Counted from the first letter of the stretch, positions 7,891 through 16,930 are shown. The stretch: 32,039 nucleotides of DNA from Candidatus Enterococcus wittei (GCF_002140175.1 NZ_NGMO01000005.1:178933-210971), one strand, 5' to 3'. The notes: generated from the letters alone by a model not told the origin. Program-made: numbers and translations.

Positions 7891-9384
7891 TTATTTTTCA
7901 TCCGCATAAATATGACAAATCTCTTTCGTACTTTTATAGACTTTACGGTAACGTGCATATATTTTTTGGTAAATCTCAACTCGTTGCGGATCGGGATAAA
8001 TAGCTGGTTTATACGCAACAAATTTAGATGAACAAGTGTGTAGATCAGGAAACCAGCCACACCCGACTGCAGCAAGCATCGCAGCTCCTAGTCCTGGTCC
8101 TTGTTCTGTCGTTAAGGTTATGATAGACGCATTGAATATATCTGCTTGTATTTGTAACCATTCCTGATTTTTCGCACCGCCACCTACAGAAACGATTTGG
8201 TCTATTTTTTGATGTGTTATCTGTTCCATCATTTCTTGTGATTCCTTTAAAGAAAACGTAATCCCTTCTATCACACTTCGCGTAAAGTGCTTCAATTCAT
8301 GTTGAGCATCTATACCGATAAAACTTCCTCGGATCTTACTATCACTATAAGGTGTACGTTCACCAACAAGATACGGTGTAAATAGCAAGCCCTCACTTCC
8401 AGCTGCAACTGTTCCTATCTCAGCTAGTAATTCTTTAAAGGAGTGATTTGGTGCAAATCGTTCTTTAAACCAATTTAGACTTGCTCCAGCAGCTAAAGTC
8501 ACCCCCATTGAATATGCTGATCCAGCTAGTGCATGCTGAAAGAGGTGGAGTTTTCCTTGATAGTCTTTAAACACACTCTCTTCATATCTAAGAAAGACTC
8601 CGCTTGTACCAATGGAGCATAACCCACGCCCTTCTTCTAATATCCCTGTACCTACAGCTCCACAGGCATTATCTGCACCTCCAGCCACAATCTTAACATC
8701 TTGGGTGAAGCTGTATTTTTCTTTTAACTCGTGCTTTAATGTACCAACCACTTCTGTTGAATCCACAAGTGGTGGGAGAATTGACATAGGGATTTCACAC
8801 TTTGCCAGTATCTCCTGATCCCATTTCAGTTTTTCCTGATCTAATAACAACGTACCTGCTGCATCGGAAAAATCCATATTGTAGTTACCTGTTAACCAAT
8901 AACGCAAATAGTCTTTTGGTAATAGGATTTGTTTAACTTTTGACCAGACATCGGGTTCAAACTCTTGGACCCAGCGTATTTTGGGAAGTGTAAATCCTTC
9001 TAACGCACAATTTTTCGTATGTTGTAACAACGTTTCACCTAACATTTCAGTCAATTGCTGACATTGCTTTGTCGTGCGTACATCATTCCATAAAATAGCA
9101 GGTCGGAGTACATCCCCTTCTTCATCTAACAAAACCAAGCTATGCATCTGGCCAGAAAAACTAATTCCCTCCAAATTCTCTTTTAAGTCGGGTACTTGCT
9201 CCACTAGTTCTTTTAATACTTGATCTGCTGCATGGATCCAGTCCTGTGGTTTTTGCTCACTGTACCCCGCCTGAGGGATATTCATAGGATAAGAAGACGT
9301 TGCCTCTTTGATTTGTTGCCCTTCTTCATCAAAGACTAACCCTTTCAACCCACTCGTCCCTAAATCTATTCCTACTACATACAT
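7891..9384 (-). CDS. xylB: Xylulokinase
   Basis: A 497-residue FGGY-family kinase that phosphorylates D-xylulose to xylulose 5-phosphate, feeding the pentose phosphate or phosphoketolase route. GIDLGTSGLKGLVFDEEG at the N-terminus is the phosphate-binding motif. SFSGQMHSLVLLD near residue 75 is typical of xylulokinases, and the FGGY signature region LVGERTPYSDSKIRGSFIGI and GGGAKN follow. The length is normal. GAAAGGAT precedes the ATG. It is the last xylose gene on the minus strand but sits 600 bases beyond the ABC importer genes, past a terminator, so it probably has its own promoter. The xylose locus context supports the substrate. Confidence 0.95.
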   Translation of the reverse strand: MYVVGIDLGTSGLKGLVFDEEGQQIKEATSSYPMNIPQAGYSEQKPQDWIHAADQVLKELVEQVPDLKENLEGISFSGQMHSLVLLDEEGDVLRPAILWNDVRTTKQCQQLTEMLGETLLQHTKNCALEGFTLPKIRWVQEFEPDVWSKVKQILLPKDYLRYWLTGNYNMDFSDAAGTLLLDQEKLKWDQEILAKCEIPMSILPPLVDSTEVVGTLKHELKEKYSFTQDVKIVAGGADNACGAVGTGILEEGRGLCSIGTSGVFLRYEESVFKDYQGKLHLFQHALAGSAYSMGVTLAAGASLNWFKERFAPNHSFKELLAEIGTVAAGSEGLLFTPYLVGERTPYSDSKIRGSFIGIDAQHELKHFTRSVIEGITFSLKESQEMMEQITHQKIDQIVSVGGGAKNQEWLQIQADIFNASIITLTTEQGPGLGAAMLAAVGCGWFPDLHTCSSKFVAYKPAIYPDPQRVEIYQKIYARYRKVYKSTKEICHIYADEK

Positions 9385-9449
9385 TTTCTATCCATCCTTT
9401 CATGAGAAATAATTTTTACAAATTATCAAAAGTTTCCTAAGCTTTTAAA

Positions 9450-9490
9450 TTAAATATACCGTTCCAATCAACTAACTATAATCATAAAAT
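9450..9490 (-). promoter_or_regulatory. Possible xylB promoter with a XylR half-operator
   Basis: On the minus strand GTTAGTTGATTGG (complement of AACTAAC at 9470-9476) matches one half of the XylR operator that precedes xylA (GTTAGTTaatca). It is followed by TATATT as a possible -10. The second half of the operator is degenerate and the -35 is weak. It lies about 90 bases upstream of the xylB start codon. Confidence 0.35.
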
Positions 9491-9590
9491 AAAACAGCCT
9501 ATTTTTTGATTTTCTAACGCACTACTCTGATCCAAAAAATGACTGTTGCAGCCTTGCTAAGTAGGAGCAAATAACTACACTCGGACCATA

Positions 9591-9634
9591 AGACAAAAAA
9601 CTAAAAACGAAAAACATTGTCTAGTTTTCTGTCT
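9591..9634. repeat. 13-bp inverted repeat in the xylB upstream gap
   Basis: AGACAAAAAACTA (9591-9603) pairs with TAGTTTTCTGTCT (9622-9634) with one mismatch. No coding frame covers it. The rest of 9500-9800 is AT-rich with no gene that I can support. Confidence 0.45.
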
Positions 9635-9803
9635 GATAATCCCGTGTACCATGATTCTTTCATATCCTCGCTAAACCGTGTACTTTCAACTGATTTTCTG
9701 TATTTAGTCAAAATGTAAAAAGATTGTCTGAGATTTTTTGCTTTTATCAAAGTGTTATCCTGATAATCTTGATAAATAGTATCTAAAGGTCAACTCTTTT
9801 TAG

Positions 9804-9860
9804 AGTAAGCTCTAAAAATAAAATAGGTGATGAACCATTTTCTATTTTTTTGGACTTACT
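9804..9860. repeat. Dispersed palindromic repeat unit
   Basis: The ends AGTAAG/CTTACT enclose A-rich and T-rich arms around a centre containing GATGAACCATTTTC. The reverse complement of that centre (GAAAATGGTTCATC) closely matches the unit at 2036-2091 (GAAAATGGTTCTTC). It therefore belongs to the same family as the blocks near 2.1 kb and 31.9 kb. Confidence 0.65.
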
Positions 9861-9903
9861 ACTGAGAACCAAAAAATTCTTTCACAACATTGGTTCCCAA
9901 CAG

Positions 9904-9958
9904 AAAGAAACAGTTAGTTGAGCGTAAGAACTCATTTGATCAACTACTGTTTCTTTTT
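9904..9958. terminator. Terminator of the xylose importer operon
   Basis: AAAGAAACAGTTAGTTGA (9904-9921) pairs with TCAACTACTGTTTCTTT (9940-9956), with one bulge. On the minus strand it ends in TTTCTTT. It lies 30 bases after the stop of the binding-protein gene and should separate that operon from xylB. Confidence 0.8.
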
Positions 9959-9984
9959 CATTCACATAGGTATTATTATGGTGA

Positions 9985-11031
9985 TTATTCTGTACTTTCT
10001 GTTGAGGAATCTTCGACAGAGTCCGTTTTTATTTTGCTCTTTTCTTCCCCATAAGTTTCTAGATCTTTGGCAAGTACATATTTCACATCGATTGGGATGG
10101 TTTTATCAATTGTTTCACCTTTAATCGACTTCACTAAGTTTTCAATCACTTGATAACCGATTTGATACGCATCTTGATCTACAATTGCTGTAATACGCTC
10201 GTCTTCAACACCTTTTAACCAGGTGTCTGTATAATCAAAACCATAATGGAGGATCTGTCCTGCTTTCCCTTGGGATTCCAACGCACTCATTACACCCACA
10301 TCTGGTCCTTCTGAACCTAGAGAGAAAACTGTGACCAAATCTTTATTTGCAGAAATATAACCTTCCAACTGCTTTTTAGATTCTGAAGGCTGATCATTAT
10401 CTTGAATGGTTGCTAAAAACTTAAATTTTTCAGCAGATTTTCCGTATACTTCCGCAAAACCTTCTTTAATTCCTTTTTCGCGATCGTTCATTGTTGGCTG
10501 AGCGACATCCACACAAACGATAGCAATCGAACCTTCTGTGATTCCTTTTTCTTTCAATTCTTCTGCCGCTTGCTTGCCTAGTTCTTTTCCAGCCGATATA
10601 TTATCTGTGCCTACATAGGCGGTACGGTCACTGGGATTTTCCAAATCTGCATCAAAAGTGATGACTGGGATATCCTTAGCAATGGCCGCTTTGATTGAGT
10701 CTACAAATGCTTTTTTCTCAATTGGAGCAATGGCAATCCCAGCGACATTTTTCGCTGTGGCTTCTTTGATGAAACCGATATGTTTTTCTTTTTTACTTGG
10801 CTCCGCAGATGGGGATGTCTTGGTTATCAAAGTATACCCCAGTTCCTTCGCTGCATCTTCTGCTCCTTTTTTCATCGGATTCCAATACGCACCGGTATCC
10901 ACAATGGGAATAAAGTACAATGTTTTTTCATTTTCGACATCTGCTGAATCTTCTTTGCTACTACAACTAGCACTAACTAGCAATAGCATTACAAGCAATC
11001 CAACAATGAATGCTTTCCCTTTTTTGTACAT
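9985..11031 (-). CDS. xylF: Xylose ABC transporter substrate-binding lipoprotein
   Basis: A 348-residue periplasmic-binding-protein-like (type 1, sugar) protein. It starts with a lipoprotein signal: basic MYKKGK, a hydrophobic run, then SASC with the lipid-bearing cysteine at residue 23. The mature part shows DAAKELGYTL, GIAIAPIEKKAFVDSIKAA, IPVITFDADL and YVGTDNISAG, all typical of the ribose/xylose-binding family. GAGGAG precedes the ATG by nine bases. It is the last gene of the importer operon after the ATPase and permease. Xylose as substrate is inferred from the neighbours; another pentose or a xyloside product is possible. Confidence 0.85.
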   Translation of the reverse strand: MYKKGKAFIVGLLVMLLLVSASCSSKEDSADVENEKTLYFIPIVDTGAYWNPMKKGAEDAAKELGYTLITKTSPSAEPSKKEKHIGFIKEATAKNVAGIAIAPIEKKAFVDSIKAAIAKDIPVITFDADLENPSDRTAYVGTDNISAGKELGKQAAEELKEKGITEGSIAIVCVDVAQPTMNDREKGIKEGFAEVYGKSAEKFKFLATIQDNDQPSESKKQLEGYISANKDLVTVFSLGSEGPDVGVMSALESQGKAGQILHYGFDYTDTWLKGVEDERITAIVDQDAYQIGYQVIENLVKSIKGETIDKTIPIDVKYVLAKDLETYGEEKSKIKTDSVEDSSTESTE

Positions 11032-11076
11032 CTGTCATTTCTCCTCTCATTTCATTCGTTACGTTTGCTTGTTCTA

Positions 11077-12042
11077 TTAATCCCGTCGTGCAGCTCTTCG
11101 TTTTAAATAATCGATGATAATTGCTAAAATGATCACCAGACCTGTGACTGTATCTTGTAAGAAAGAGTTCACACCCATCAGAGTCAAACCATTTTTAAAT
11201 ACTTGAAGTGTCAAAATCCCTGCTACAGCGCCACCGATCGTGCCTATCCCTCCGCTAAATGAGGTCCCACCCATAATAGCCGCAGCCATTGCAAACAAGT
11301 CTAATCCATTCGCATCTTTTGAAGCACCGCCATTTAAATTGGAAACAATTAACAATCCGGCAATTGCTGCTAACATGCCTTCAATCATAAAAATCTTAAG
11401 AATATGTACTTCTGTATTAATGCCTGATAATCGTGCAGCTTCTTGATTGGAACCTACGGCATATGTATATCGTCCTAATCGTGTATGTTTCATAAGAAAT
11501 GCAAAAATGATGAGGATGAGCAAAAAAATCAAGGTATTGCTCTTGATCATTTCTGTTCCAAGTGGTGTTTTCGCCAGTCGATTGAACCATTCCTGTTCTG
11601 AGCCAATAAATTGTTCGTCTGTAAAAAAACCCAACATTCCCTTGATTACATAACTAGTTCCTAAAGTTAAAATGAACGAAGGCAAATCGAATCGTTTGAT
11701 CAATAAGGCATTGATCATCCCCAGCATAGCCCCAGTCAACAATCCAATAAAAATGACAGCTGGTGCAGGTATTCCTTGATTTGCAGCATATAATCCAATC
11801 ATCCCTGATGCCATACCTACATAACCGATCGATAAATCCACATAGCCACAAATCAAAATCATAGCATAAGCCACAGTCAAAATTCCGACAGGTGGAATCT
11901 GCTGAAAGAAGTTTTCCATATTGTAGGTGCTTAAAAAATCGGTGTTAGCGATAGAAAAGTAAAGGATCAACGCAAGTAATACTAAGTAAACCGAGTAATT
12001 CATAAAAAGAGAAGTGATTGATAGCTTGTTTCGTTTTTCCAT
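11077..12042 (-). CDS. xylH: Xylose ABC transporter permease
   Basis: A 321-residue membrane protein of the RbsC/XylH family with eight or more hydrophobic segments. The family patterns GYVDLSIG (around residue 68), YAVGSNQEAARLSGI and AMAAAIMGGTSFSGGIGTIGG are all present. AAAGGAGAAAAAT leads into the ATG. It lies 35 bases after the ATPase gene and 45 before the binding-protein gene. A single permease would act as a homodimer in this CUT2-type importer. Confidence 0.9.
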   Translation of the reverse strand: MEKRNKLSITSLFMNYSVYLVLLALILYFSIANTDFLSTYNMENFFQQIPPVGILTVAYAMILICGYVDLSIGYVGMASGMIGLYAANQGIPAPAVIFIGLLTGAMLGMINALLIKRFDLPSFILTLGTSYVIKGMLGFFTDEQFIGSEQEWFNRLAKTPLGTEMIKSNTLIFLLILIIFAFLMKHTRLGRYTYAVGSNQEAARLSGINTEVHILKIFMIEGMLAAIAGLLIVSNLNGGASKDANGLDLFAMAAAIMGGTSFSGGIGTIGGAVAGILTLQVFKNGLTLMGVNSFLQDTVTGLVIILAIIIDYLKRRAARRD

Positions 12043-12077
12043 ATTTTTCTCCTTTGTTTATACATGAACATAACATG

Positions 12078-13595
12078 CTACGGGGTACGTGGCTTTTTAA
12101 GTGTGGCGTATGCCATAATCAGTTCTTGTGCCTCTTCTTTCTCTGGATACTCATCCACTATGATCTCACCAGTAATCTCACCTTCTCGAAACACATGAAT
12201 TCGATCACAGATCCCTAGTAGTTCGGGGATTTCAGAAGAAACAATCAGAATTGTTTTCCCTTGTAAAGCTAGCTGATTGATGATGGTATAAATCTCTGAT
12301 TTTGCGCCTACATCGATGCCTTTTGTCGGCTCATCGAAAATATACACTTGATTGGACGTATTGAGCCATTTCGATAATACGACTTTTTGTTGGTTGCCAC
12401 CAGAAAGACTAGCGACAGGATCCTCGATATTACTTATTTTGATATTCACTTGTTGAACAAAATGATGAGCAGCATTACTTAGTGCGCTATGTCTCAGTAA
12501 AAAACTGTTTAGATTGGTTATCGTGATATTATCCTTGATCGACATGCCAAGAAATAACCCTTGGTGTTTTCGATCTTCGGTCAATAGACAAATCCCATGT
12601 CGAATGGCATCTACCGGCTGTTTGATGATTACTTTTTGATTGCCTAGCTTGATTTCACCACTTTTTGCTGAATCTGCTCCAAAAATCAAGCGCATCGTTT
12701 CTGTTCTACCACTCCCCACTAAACCAGCAAACCCAACCACTTCTCCTTGTCTTGCTTGAAAACTGACATCTTTCACTCGTCCAACACGATCTGAAAGATG
12801 CTTCACCTGCAAATAGACCTCTTTCCTATTTGTTTCTTGTTTTGGATAAAGATCTTTCAGTTCACGTCCGACTAACTTTGTAATGATTTGATTTTCAGTC
12901 AATCGTTTTACTTCATCTGTCATGATATATTCCCCATCCCGCATGATCGTGATCCGTTCACCTAATTCAAAAATCTCTTTCATTCGGTGAGAAATATAGA
13001 TACTTGAAACTCCTTTTTCCTTTAGACGGCGAATAATAATGAATAGTACTTCTACATCTTTTTCTGACAAAGCTGTAGTTGGTTCATCAAAAATGATCAC
13101 TTTTGCGTTCAAACTAAGGGCTTTAGCAATCTCAACTAGTTGCTTGTTAGCAGTCGAAAGTGAAGCAACCAAAGTTGTAGGAAGCATGGTTGCTCCTACT
13201 AAATTTAGCCATTGTTGTGTTTCTTCATATAATCTCTTAAAGTCGATGATGCCTAAATGCTTATTTTTATAAGGCAAGCGACCAAGAAAAATATTTTCTG
13301 CAACTGAAAGATCCTCTGCTAAATTTAATTCTTGATGGACAAAAGCAATCCCTAATGCCGTTGCTATATCTGGTGTCATTTTAGAGATTTTTTGTCCATC
13401 AAACAGGATCTCTCCCGCATCTTTATCAATCAGTCCCGCTAAAATATTCATCAATGTCGATTTTCCAGCACCATTTTCTCCCATAAATGCATGAATCTCA
13501 CCTTTATACACTTCTAGTTTTACCTTTTTTAACACTTGAACCGAGCCAAAACTTTTTTCAATGTCCGTCATTAAAAATAAACGCTCTTTTCCCAT
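12078..13595 (-). CDS. xylG: Xylose ABC transporter, double ATP-binding protein
   Basis: A 505-residue protein with two fused ABC domains, as in RbsA and XylG. The first has Walker A GENGAGKSTLMN and Walker B VIIFDEPTTALS. The second has a degenerate P-loop (GSGRTETMRLIFG), an intact signature LSGGNQQKVVLS and VYIFDEPTKGIDVG, the usual arrangement in this subfamily. I chose the ATG at 13595 (MGKERLFLMT) because GGGGGGA lies just before it; the longer frame runs into the upstream xylosidase gene. Its gene begins 49 bases after the xylosidase stop, so it is probably co-transcribed with xylA. Confidence 0.92.
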   Translation of the reverse strand: MGKERLFLMTDIEKSFGSVQVLKKVKLEVYKGEIHAFMGENGAGKSTLMNILAGLIDKDAGEILFDGQKISKMTPDIATALGIAFVHQELNLAEDLSVAENIFLGRLPYKNKHLGIIDFKRLYEETQQWLNLVGATMLPTTLVASLSTANKQLVEIAKALSLNAKVIIFDEPTTALSEKDVEVLFIIIRRLKEKGVSSIYISHRMKEIFELGERITIMRDGEYIMTDEVKRLTENQIITKLVGRELKDLYPKQETNRKEVYLQVKHLSDRVGRVKDVSFQARQGEVVGFAGLVGSGRTETMRLIFGADSAKSGEIKLGNQKVIIKQPVDAIRHGICLLTEDRKHQGLFLGMSIKDNITITNLNSFLLRHSALSNAAHHFVQQVNIKISNIEDPVASLSGGNQQKVVLSKWLNTSNQVYIFDEPTKGIDVGAKSEIYTIINQLALQGKTILIVSSEIPELLGICDRIHVFREGEITGEIIVDEYPEKEEAQELIMAYATLKKPRTP

Positions 13596-13644
13596 GGAAT
13601 CCCCCCTTGTTTCGAAATGATTCCGTCGCTTAGTTGGCCTACTG

Positions 13645-15255
13645 TCACGATTCTTTACCTTGATAACGGAAGTAATCAAAAGTTGCTGGCAAGTCATAAC
13701 CAGAACAATCCATATTTACCATTCCCACAAAAGCACCAGTAAAGAAACCACCATAACTTTGATTCACGTAATCATCCGATAGAACTTTGGCATCCAAGCA
13801 AATAGGCAACTCGGTCCATTCCTTGCCATCAAAAGAATAGGCATAGCTATACGTTGTTTTACGTACAATTGTTTTGAAGTAAACCGTCTGTACATTTCTT
13901 GGTATAACAATTGCTTGTTCTTTTAGATAGCTCTTGAATACCTCACGATTATTTTCGGTGACTTCAATCACACGCCCATTTTCTTCATTCCACGTTACTT
14001 GGATCATTGACCAGTGTTGTGAATTATAATAATTCACCAACCCAGCCATTTGTTGGAAGGTCATTGGCCAATAGCTTAGACTTGTTTCTGCTTCAAATTC
14101 AAAGTCTTGCCAACGTCTAGCAATGAGGGAATTTTCATGCGTATTTGTGAGACTGCCTAAACCACGTAAAATAAGCTGTCCATTTTCAATTTTTCCCATA
14201 TGATCTGTAAATGGTACACGTAATGTTTGAAAGCAGGTGTCCAAAGTAGGTTGATCAAAATGAATGATCGTCTCATTTGAAGTATAGGGAAACTCTTTTC
14301 CTTTCGGTGCTTCTACCTCTACACTTCCTTGTTTACCGCCTACGATCTCTGGCCAAAGGTCTTTTGACCAGTTGACTTTTTGGATGGCTGTTTCTCTACC
14401 CAATGTGCACCAACCACGAGGATCGCGAATAGATTCGTTCTCATGATGCCATGGTCTTGCAGCCAAGTGAGCGAAGTACCAGTCTCCTTCTGAGGTATCT
14501 ACCAAAGCACCGTGACCACATTTTTGTAAAGGATTCTTTGGTGCATCAAAGGCAGTTAAAAATATAGAAGGTTGTCTTTCATAAGGGCCAGTTATAGTTT
14601 TTGAACGTGCCACCGCTTCTTGATGTGTATAGGTTGTTCCCCCTTCTGCACAAAATAAATAATAGTAGCCAAATTGCTTATACAAATGTGGTCCTTCGGT
14701 AAGCTTCACCTCTGTACCTTGCCAAATGATTTTTCCAGTTTCAGGCAGTAGTCGCTGCTTGTCTACTGAGAATTCTGTACATTTTATTCCGTGAAACGGA
14801 TGATAGTATTCTCGGTGATCCCACTCCATCTGGACGAGATACTTCCTGCCATCTTCATCATGGAAAAGGGAAGCATCGAATCCAACACCGTTCAAGCAAA
14901 CTGGAAGACTCCAGGGGCCTTCGATCTTATCTGCGGTTGTTAAGTAATTGGTACAGTCTTTAAACGCTCCCTCTACCACTTTGACATCTGTGTAAACTAA
15001 CCAAAACTTCCCATCAGCATAGGATAGATCCGGTGCCCAAATACCGCCAGAATCCACGTTACCTTTCATGTCTAACATCGCAACCGTAGCAAGTGGGCGA
15101 GATACTAACTGCCAATGGATTAAATCTTTTGATTCATAGATCAGAACACCAGGAAACCATTCAAACGTTGAATTCGCAATATAATATGTATCTTCCACCC
15201 GAATAATGGATGGATCTGCATGAAACCCTTTTAAAACCGGATTTTTTATTTTCAT
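13645..15255 (-). CDS. xynB: Beta-xylosidase, glycoside hydrolase family 43
   Basis: A 536-residue GH43 enzyme expected to release xylose from xylobiose and short xylo-oligosaccharides in the cytoplasm; no signal peptide is visible. KNPVLKGFHADPSI near the N-terminus holds the catalytic base aspartate. GGIWAPDLSY and LTEGPHLYKQFGYYYLF (with the proton-donor glutamate) follow. The C-terminal 200 residues form the extra beta-sandwich domain usual in 530-540-residue GH43 xylosidases. I chose the ATG at 15255 because GGAG precedes it by six bases; the longer frame to 15333 runs through a hairpin. Some enzymes of this group also have arabinofuranosidase activity. Confidence 0.92.
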   Translation of the reverse strand: MKIKNPVLKGFHADPSIIRVEDTYYIANSTFEWFPGVLIYESKDLIHWQLVSRPLATVAMLDMKGNVDSGGIWAPDLSYADGKFWLVYTDVKVVEGAFKDCTNYLTTADKIEGPWSLPVCLNGVGFDASLFHDEDGRKYLVQMEWDHREYYHPFHGIKCTEFSVDKQRLLPETGKIIWQGTEVKLTEGPHLYKQFGYYYLFCAEGGTTYTHQEAVARSKTITGPYERQPSIFLTAFDAPKNPLQKCGHGALVDTSEGDWYFAHLAARPWHHENESIRDPRGWCTLGRETAIQKVNWSKDLWPEIVGGKQGSVEVEAPKGKEFPYTSNETIIHFDQPTLDTCFQTLRVPFTDHMGKIENGQLILRGLGSLTNTHENSLIARRWQDFEFEAETSLSYWPMTFQQMAGLVNYYNSQHWSMIQVTWNEENGRVIEVTENNREVFKSYLKEQAIVIPRNVQTVYFKTIVRKTTYSYAYSFDGKEWTELPICLDAKVLSDDYVNQSYGGFFTGAFVGMVNMDCSGYDLPATFDYFRYQGKES

Positions 15256-15281
15256 GTTAAGCTCCATTCTAATTTTTTTAG

Positions 15282-15360
15282 TGGGTTCTCTATCGCAAGC
15301 GCTAAGTAAAAAATCTCTACAATCTGTTTCCAAATAAGAATGCTATTTTTAGAGAACCCA
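15282..15360 (-). other. Intercistronic stem-loop between xylA and the xylosidase gene
   Basis: TGGGTTCTCTA (15282-15292) and TAGAGAACCCA (15350-15360) are perfect 11-bp partners enclosing 57 bases. On the minus strand the stem begins just after the xylA stop and is followed by CTAAAAAAATTAG rather than a T-run. It therefore looks like an mRNA-processing or stability hairpin, or a partial terminator, more than a full stop. Confidence 0.6.
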
Positions 15361-15366
15361 TACTCT

Positions 15367-16674
15367 TTAAATTAAATAGTCATTTAAACAAGATTTAACA
15401 TATTCGATATGGCTTGATTCTAGTGTGATATCCTTTAAATTCAGCGCATATTCAGTCAAACTCTCCAAATCTTCCTGATTATTCACAATTGATTCACCAA
15501 TACCACTCTTGAATGTAGCGTAACGTTTTTCTTTCAATTCATCGAAGAAACGATTCTTTTTGAGTTTTGCGGCTGCCTTCAGTCCTCTCGCAAATGTATC
15601 CATCCCAGCAATATGAGCCAAAAACAAGTCTTCCATAGCAAAACTCGAGCGACGTACTTTTGAATCAAAATTGATTCCACCTGGTGCGATCCCACCATTT
15701 TCCAATACACCGTACATCGCAAGGATCGTGTCATAGAGATTTGTTGGGAATTCATCTGTATCCCAACCAAGTAATACATCCCCTTGATTCGCATCTAATG
15801 AACCTAATGCCTGATTGATACGGGCCACTTCGATCTCGTGTTCAAAAGTATGTCCAGCCAACGTTGCGTGATTAGCTTCTAGATTCAGTTTAAACTCATT
15901 TTGTAAACCATATTTTTGGATGAATTGTAAAGCGGTCGCTGCATCAAAGTCATATTGATGCTTGCTTGGTTCCATCGGTTTGGGTTCGATTAAGAATTGG
16001 GGCTGATGATCGATTTTTTTCGCATACTCGATAGCCATTTTGAATAGACGAGCAATATTTTCTTGTTCAAACGCCATATCGGTATTCAGTAATGTTTCAT
16101 ACCCTTCACGACCTCCCCAAAACACATAGTTTTTCCCATTTAATTTTTTTGAAATATCTAGGCCTTTTTTGACTTGAGCAGCTGCATAGGCAAAAACATC
16201 TGCATGATTGGACGAAGCTGCACCATTCACGTATCGAGGATGACTAAACATATTAGCTGTATTCCATAGCAATTTAATGCCTGTACGATCCATTTGTTCT
16301 TTGATCAAATCTGTCATTTCATCCAAATTCCGATAGAATTCTTCTAAATTCTCTCCTTCCGGTGCAATATCCACATCATGAAAACAGAAGTACTCCACAC
16401 CTAGTTTTTCTAGTATTTCAAAAAAAGCAACGGTACGGTTTCTTGCTGTTTCTATCTCTGTTTCCCCAAACCAAGTCCTCTGATTGATTGGCGACCCAAA
16501 CGGATCACTTCCGTCTTGTGTCATCGTATGCCAATAAGCTACAGCAAATCGCAAATGTTCCTTCATCGTTTTTCCAGCAACTACCTCTTCTGGATTATAG
16601 TGACGAAAGGCAAAAGGATTGGTTGTATGTACACCTTCATACTTGATTTTTTCAATATTTGGAAAATAGCTCAT
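15367..16674 (-). CDS. xylA: Xylose isomerase
   Basis: A 435-residue class II xylose isomerase, a TIM-barrel metalloenzyme that converts D-xylose to D-xylulose. Visible active-site segments are [11 protein letters not shown] (catalytic histidine and aspartate, about residue 100), [35 protein letters not shown] and [12 protein letters not shown], which supply the metal ligands. The length is standard. I chose the second ATG (16674) because AGGAGG lies seven bases before it, whereas the first ATG at 16680 is almost on top of that site. It is the first gene of the xyl operon, under the promoter, cre and XylR operator just upstream. Confidence 0.97.
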   Translation of the reverse strand: MSYFPNIEKIKYEGVHTTNPFAFRHYNPEEVVAGKTMKEHLRFAVAYWHTMTQDGSDPFGSPINQRTWFGETEIETARNRTVAFFEILEKLGVEYFCFHDVDIAPEGENLEEFYRNLDEMTDLIKEQMDRTGIKLLWNTANMFSHPRYVNGAASSNHADVFAYAAAQVKKGLDISKKLNGKNYVFWGGREGYETLLNTDMAFEQENIARLFKMAIEYAKKIDHQPQFLIEPKPMEPSKHQYDFDAATALQFIQKYGLQNEFKLNLEANHATLAGHTFEHEIEVARINQALGSLDANQGDVLLGWDTDEFPTNLYDTILAMYGVLENGGIAPGGINFDSKVRRSSFAMEDLFLAHIAGMDTFARGLKAAAKLKKNRFFDELKEKRYATFKSGIGESIVNNQEDLESLTEYALNLKDITLESSHIEYVKSCLNDYLI

Positions 16675-16701
16675 TGTCATTCCTCCTAAATTAATTTTTT
16701 G

Positions 16702-16728
16702 GTTAGTTAATCAATTTAACAAACTAAC
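16702..16728 (-). promoter_or_regulatory. XylR operator
   Basis: GTTAGTT (16702-16708) and AACTAAC (16722-16728) form an interrupted palindrome. The right half reads AACAAACTAAC, a close match to the GTTAGTTTGTT half-site known for Gram-positive ROK-type XylR repressors. It lies just downstream of the xylA promoter, where bound repressor would block transcription in the absence of xylose. Confidence 0.8.
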
Positions 16729-16736
16729 TTACGGCT

Positions 16737-16768
16737 ATTATAGTATACGCTTTCATTTTTTTCGTCAA
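16737..16768 (-). promoter_or_regulatory. xylA promoter
   Basis: On the minus strand the -35 is TTGACG (16763-16768). A 17-base spacer leads to TACTAT (16740-16745), which overlaps a perfect TATAAT (16737-16742) at 20-base spacing. The XylR operator follows at once. This is a strong sigma-A-type promoter for the xyl operon. Confidence 0.8.
16742..16756 (-). promoter_or_regulatory. cre site for CcpA
   Basis: On the minus strand ATGAAAGCGTATACT satisfies every fixed position of the WTGNAANCGNWNNCW consensus. It sits between the -35 and -10 of the xylA promoter, where CcpA/HPr-Ser-P would block RNA polymerase when preferred sugars are present. Confidence 0.85.
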
Positions 16769-16773
16769 GTCCT

Positions 16774-16799
16774 TTTTATTCCATCCTCATGGAATAAAA
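16774..16799. promoter_or_regulatory. Perfect 11-bp inverted repeat between xylA and xylR promoters
   Basis: TTTTATTCCAT (16774-16784), loop CCTC, ATGGAATAAAA (16789-16799). It lies just upstream of the xylA -35 and about 60 bases before the xylR -35. There is no T-run, so it is more likely a protein-binding site or an insulating hairpin than a terminator. Its half-site is unlike that of the XylR operator. Confidence 0.5.
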
Positions 16800-16857
16800 G
16801 GAAGCAGTATGCGTTTATTTATTAATTATACCAACGTGAGCACTCGCCATAAATAAC

Positions 16858-16886
16858 TAGAAAATGAATACATTTACAAGTATACT
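16858..16886 (+). promoter_or_regulatory. xylR promoter
   Basis: TAGAAA (16858-16863, four of six matching TTGACA), a 17-base spacer, then TATACT (16881-16886). It lies about 45 bases before the chosen xylR start. Confidence 0.55.
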
Positions 16887-16930
16887 TTAGAAAGTATTGC
16901 CATTACATAATGAATAGGAAGTGCTTCACT

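Noticed and set aside
10658-11080. Plus-strand open frame of 140 residues opposite the binding-protein gene
   Set aside because: It is the antisense frame of a well-supported lipoprotein gene; no ribosome binding site or family motif supports it.
13595-13697. Longer N-terminus for the importer ATPase
   Set aside because: It would overlap the end of the xylosidase gene, while a strong ribosome binding site and the normal ATPase N-terminus fit the start at 13595.
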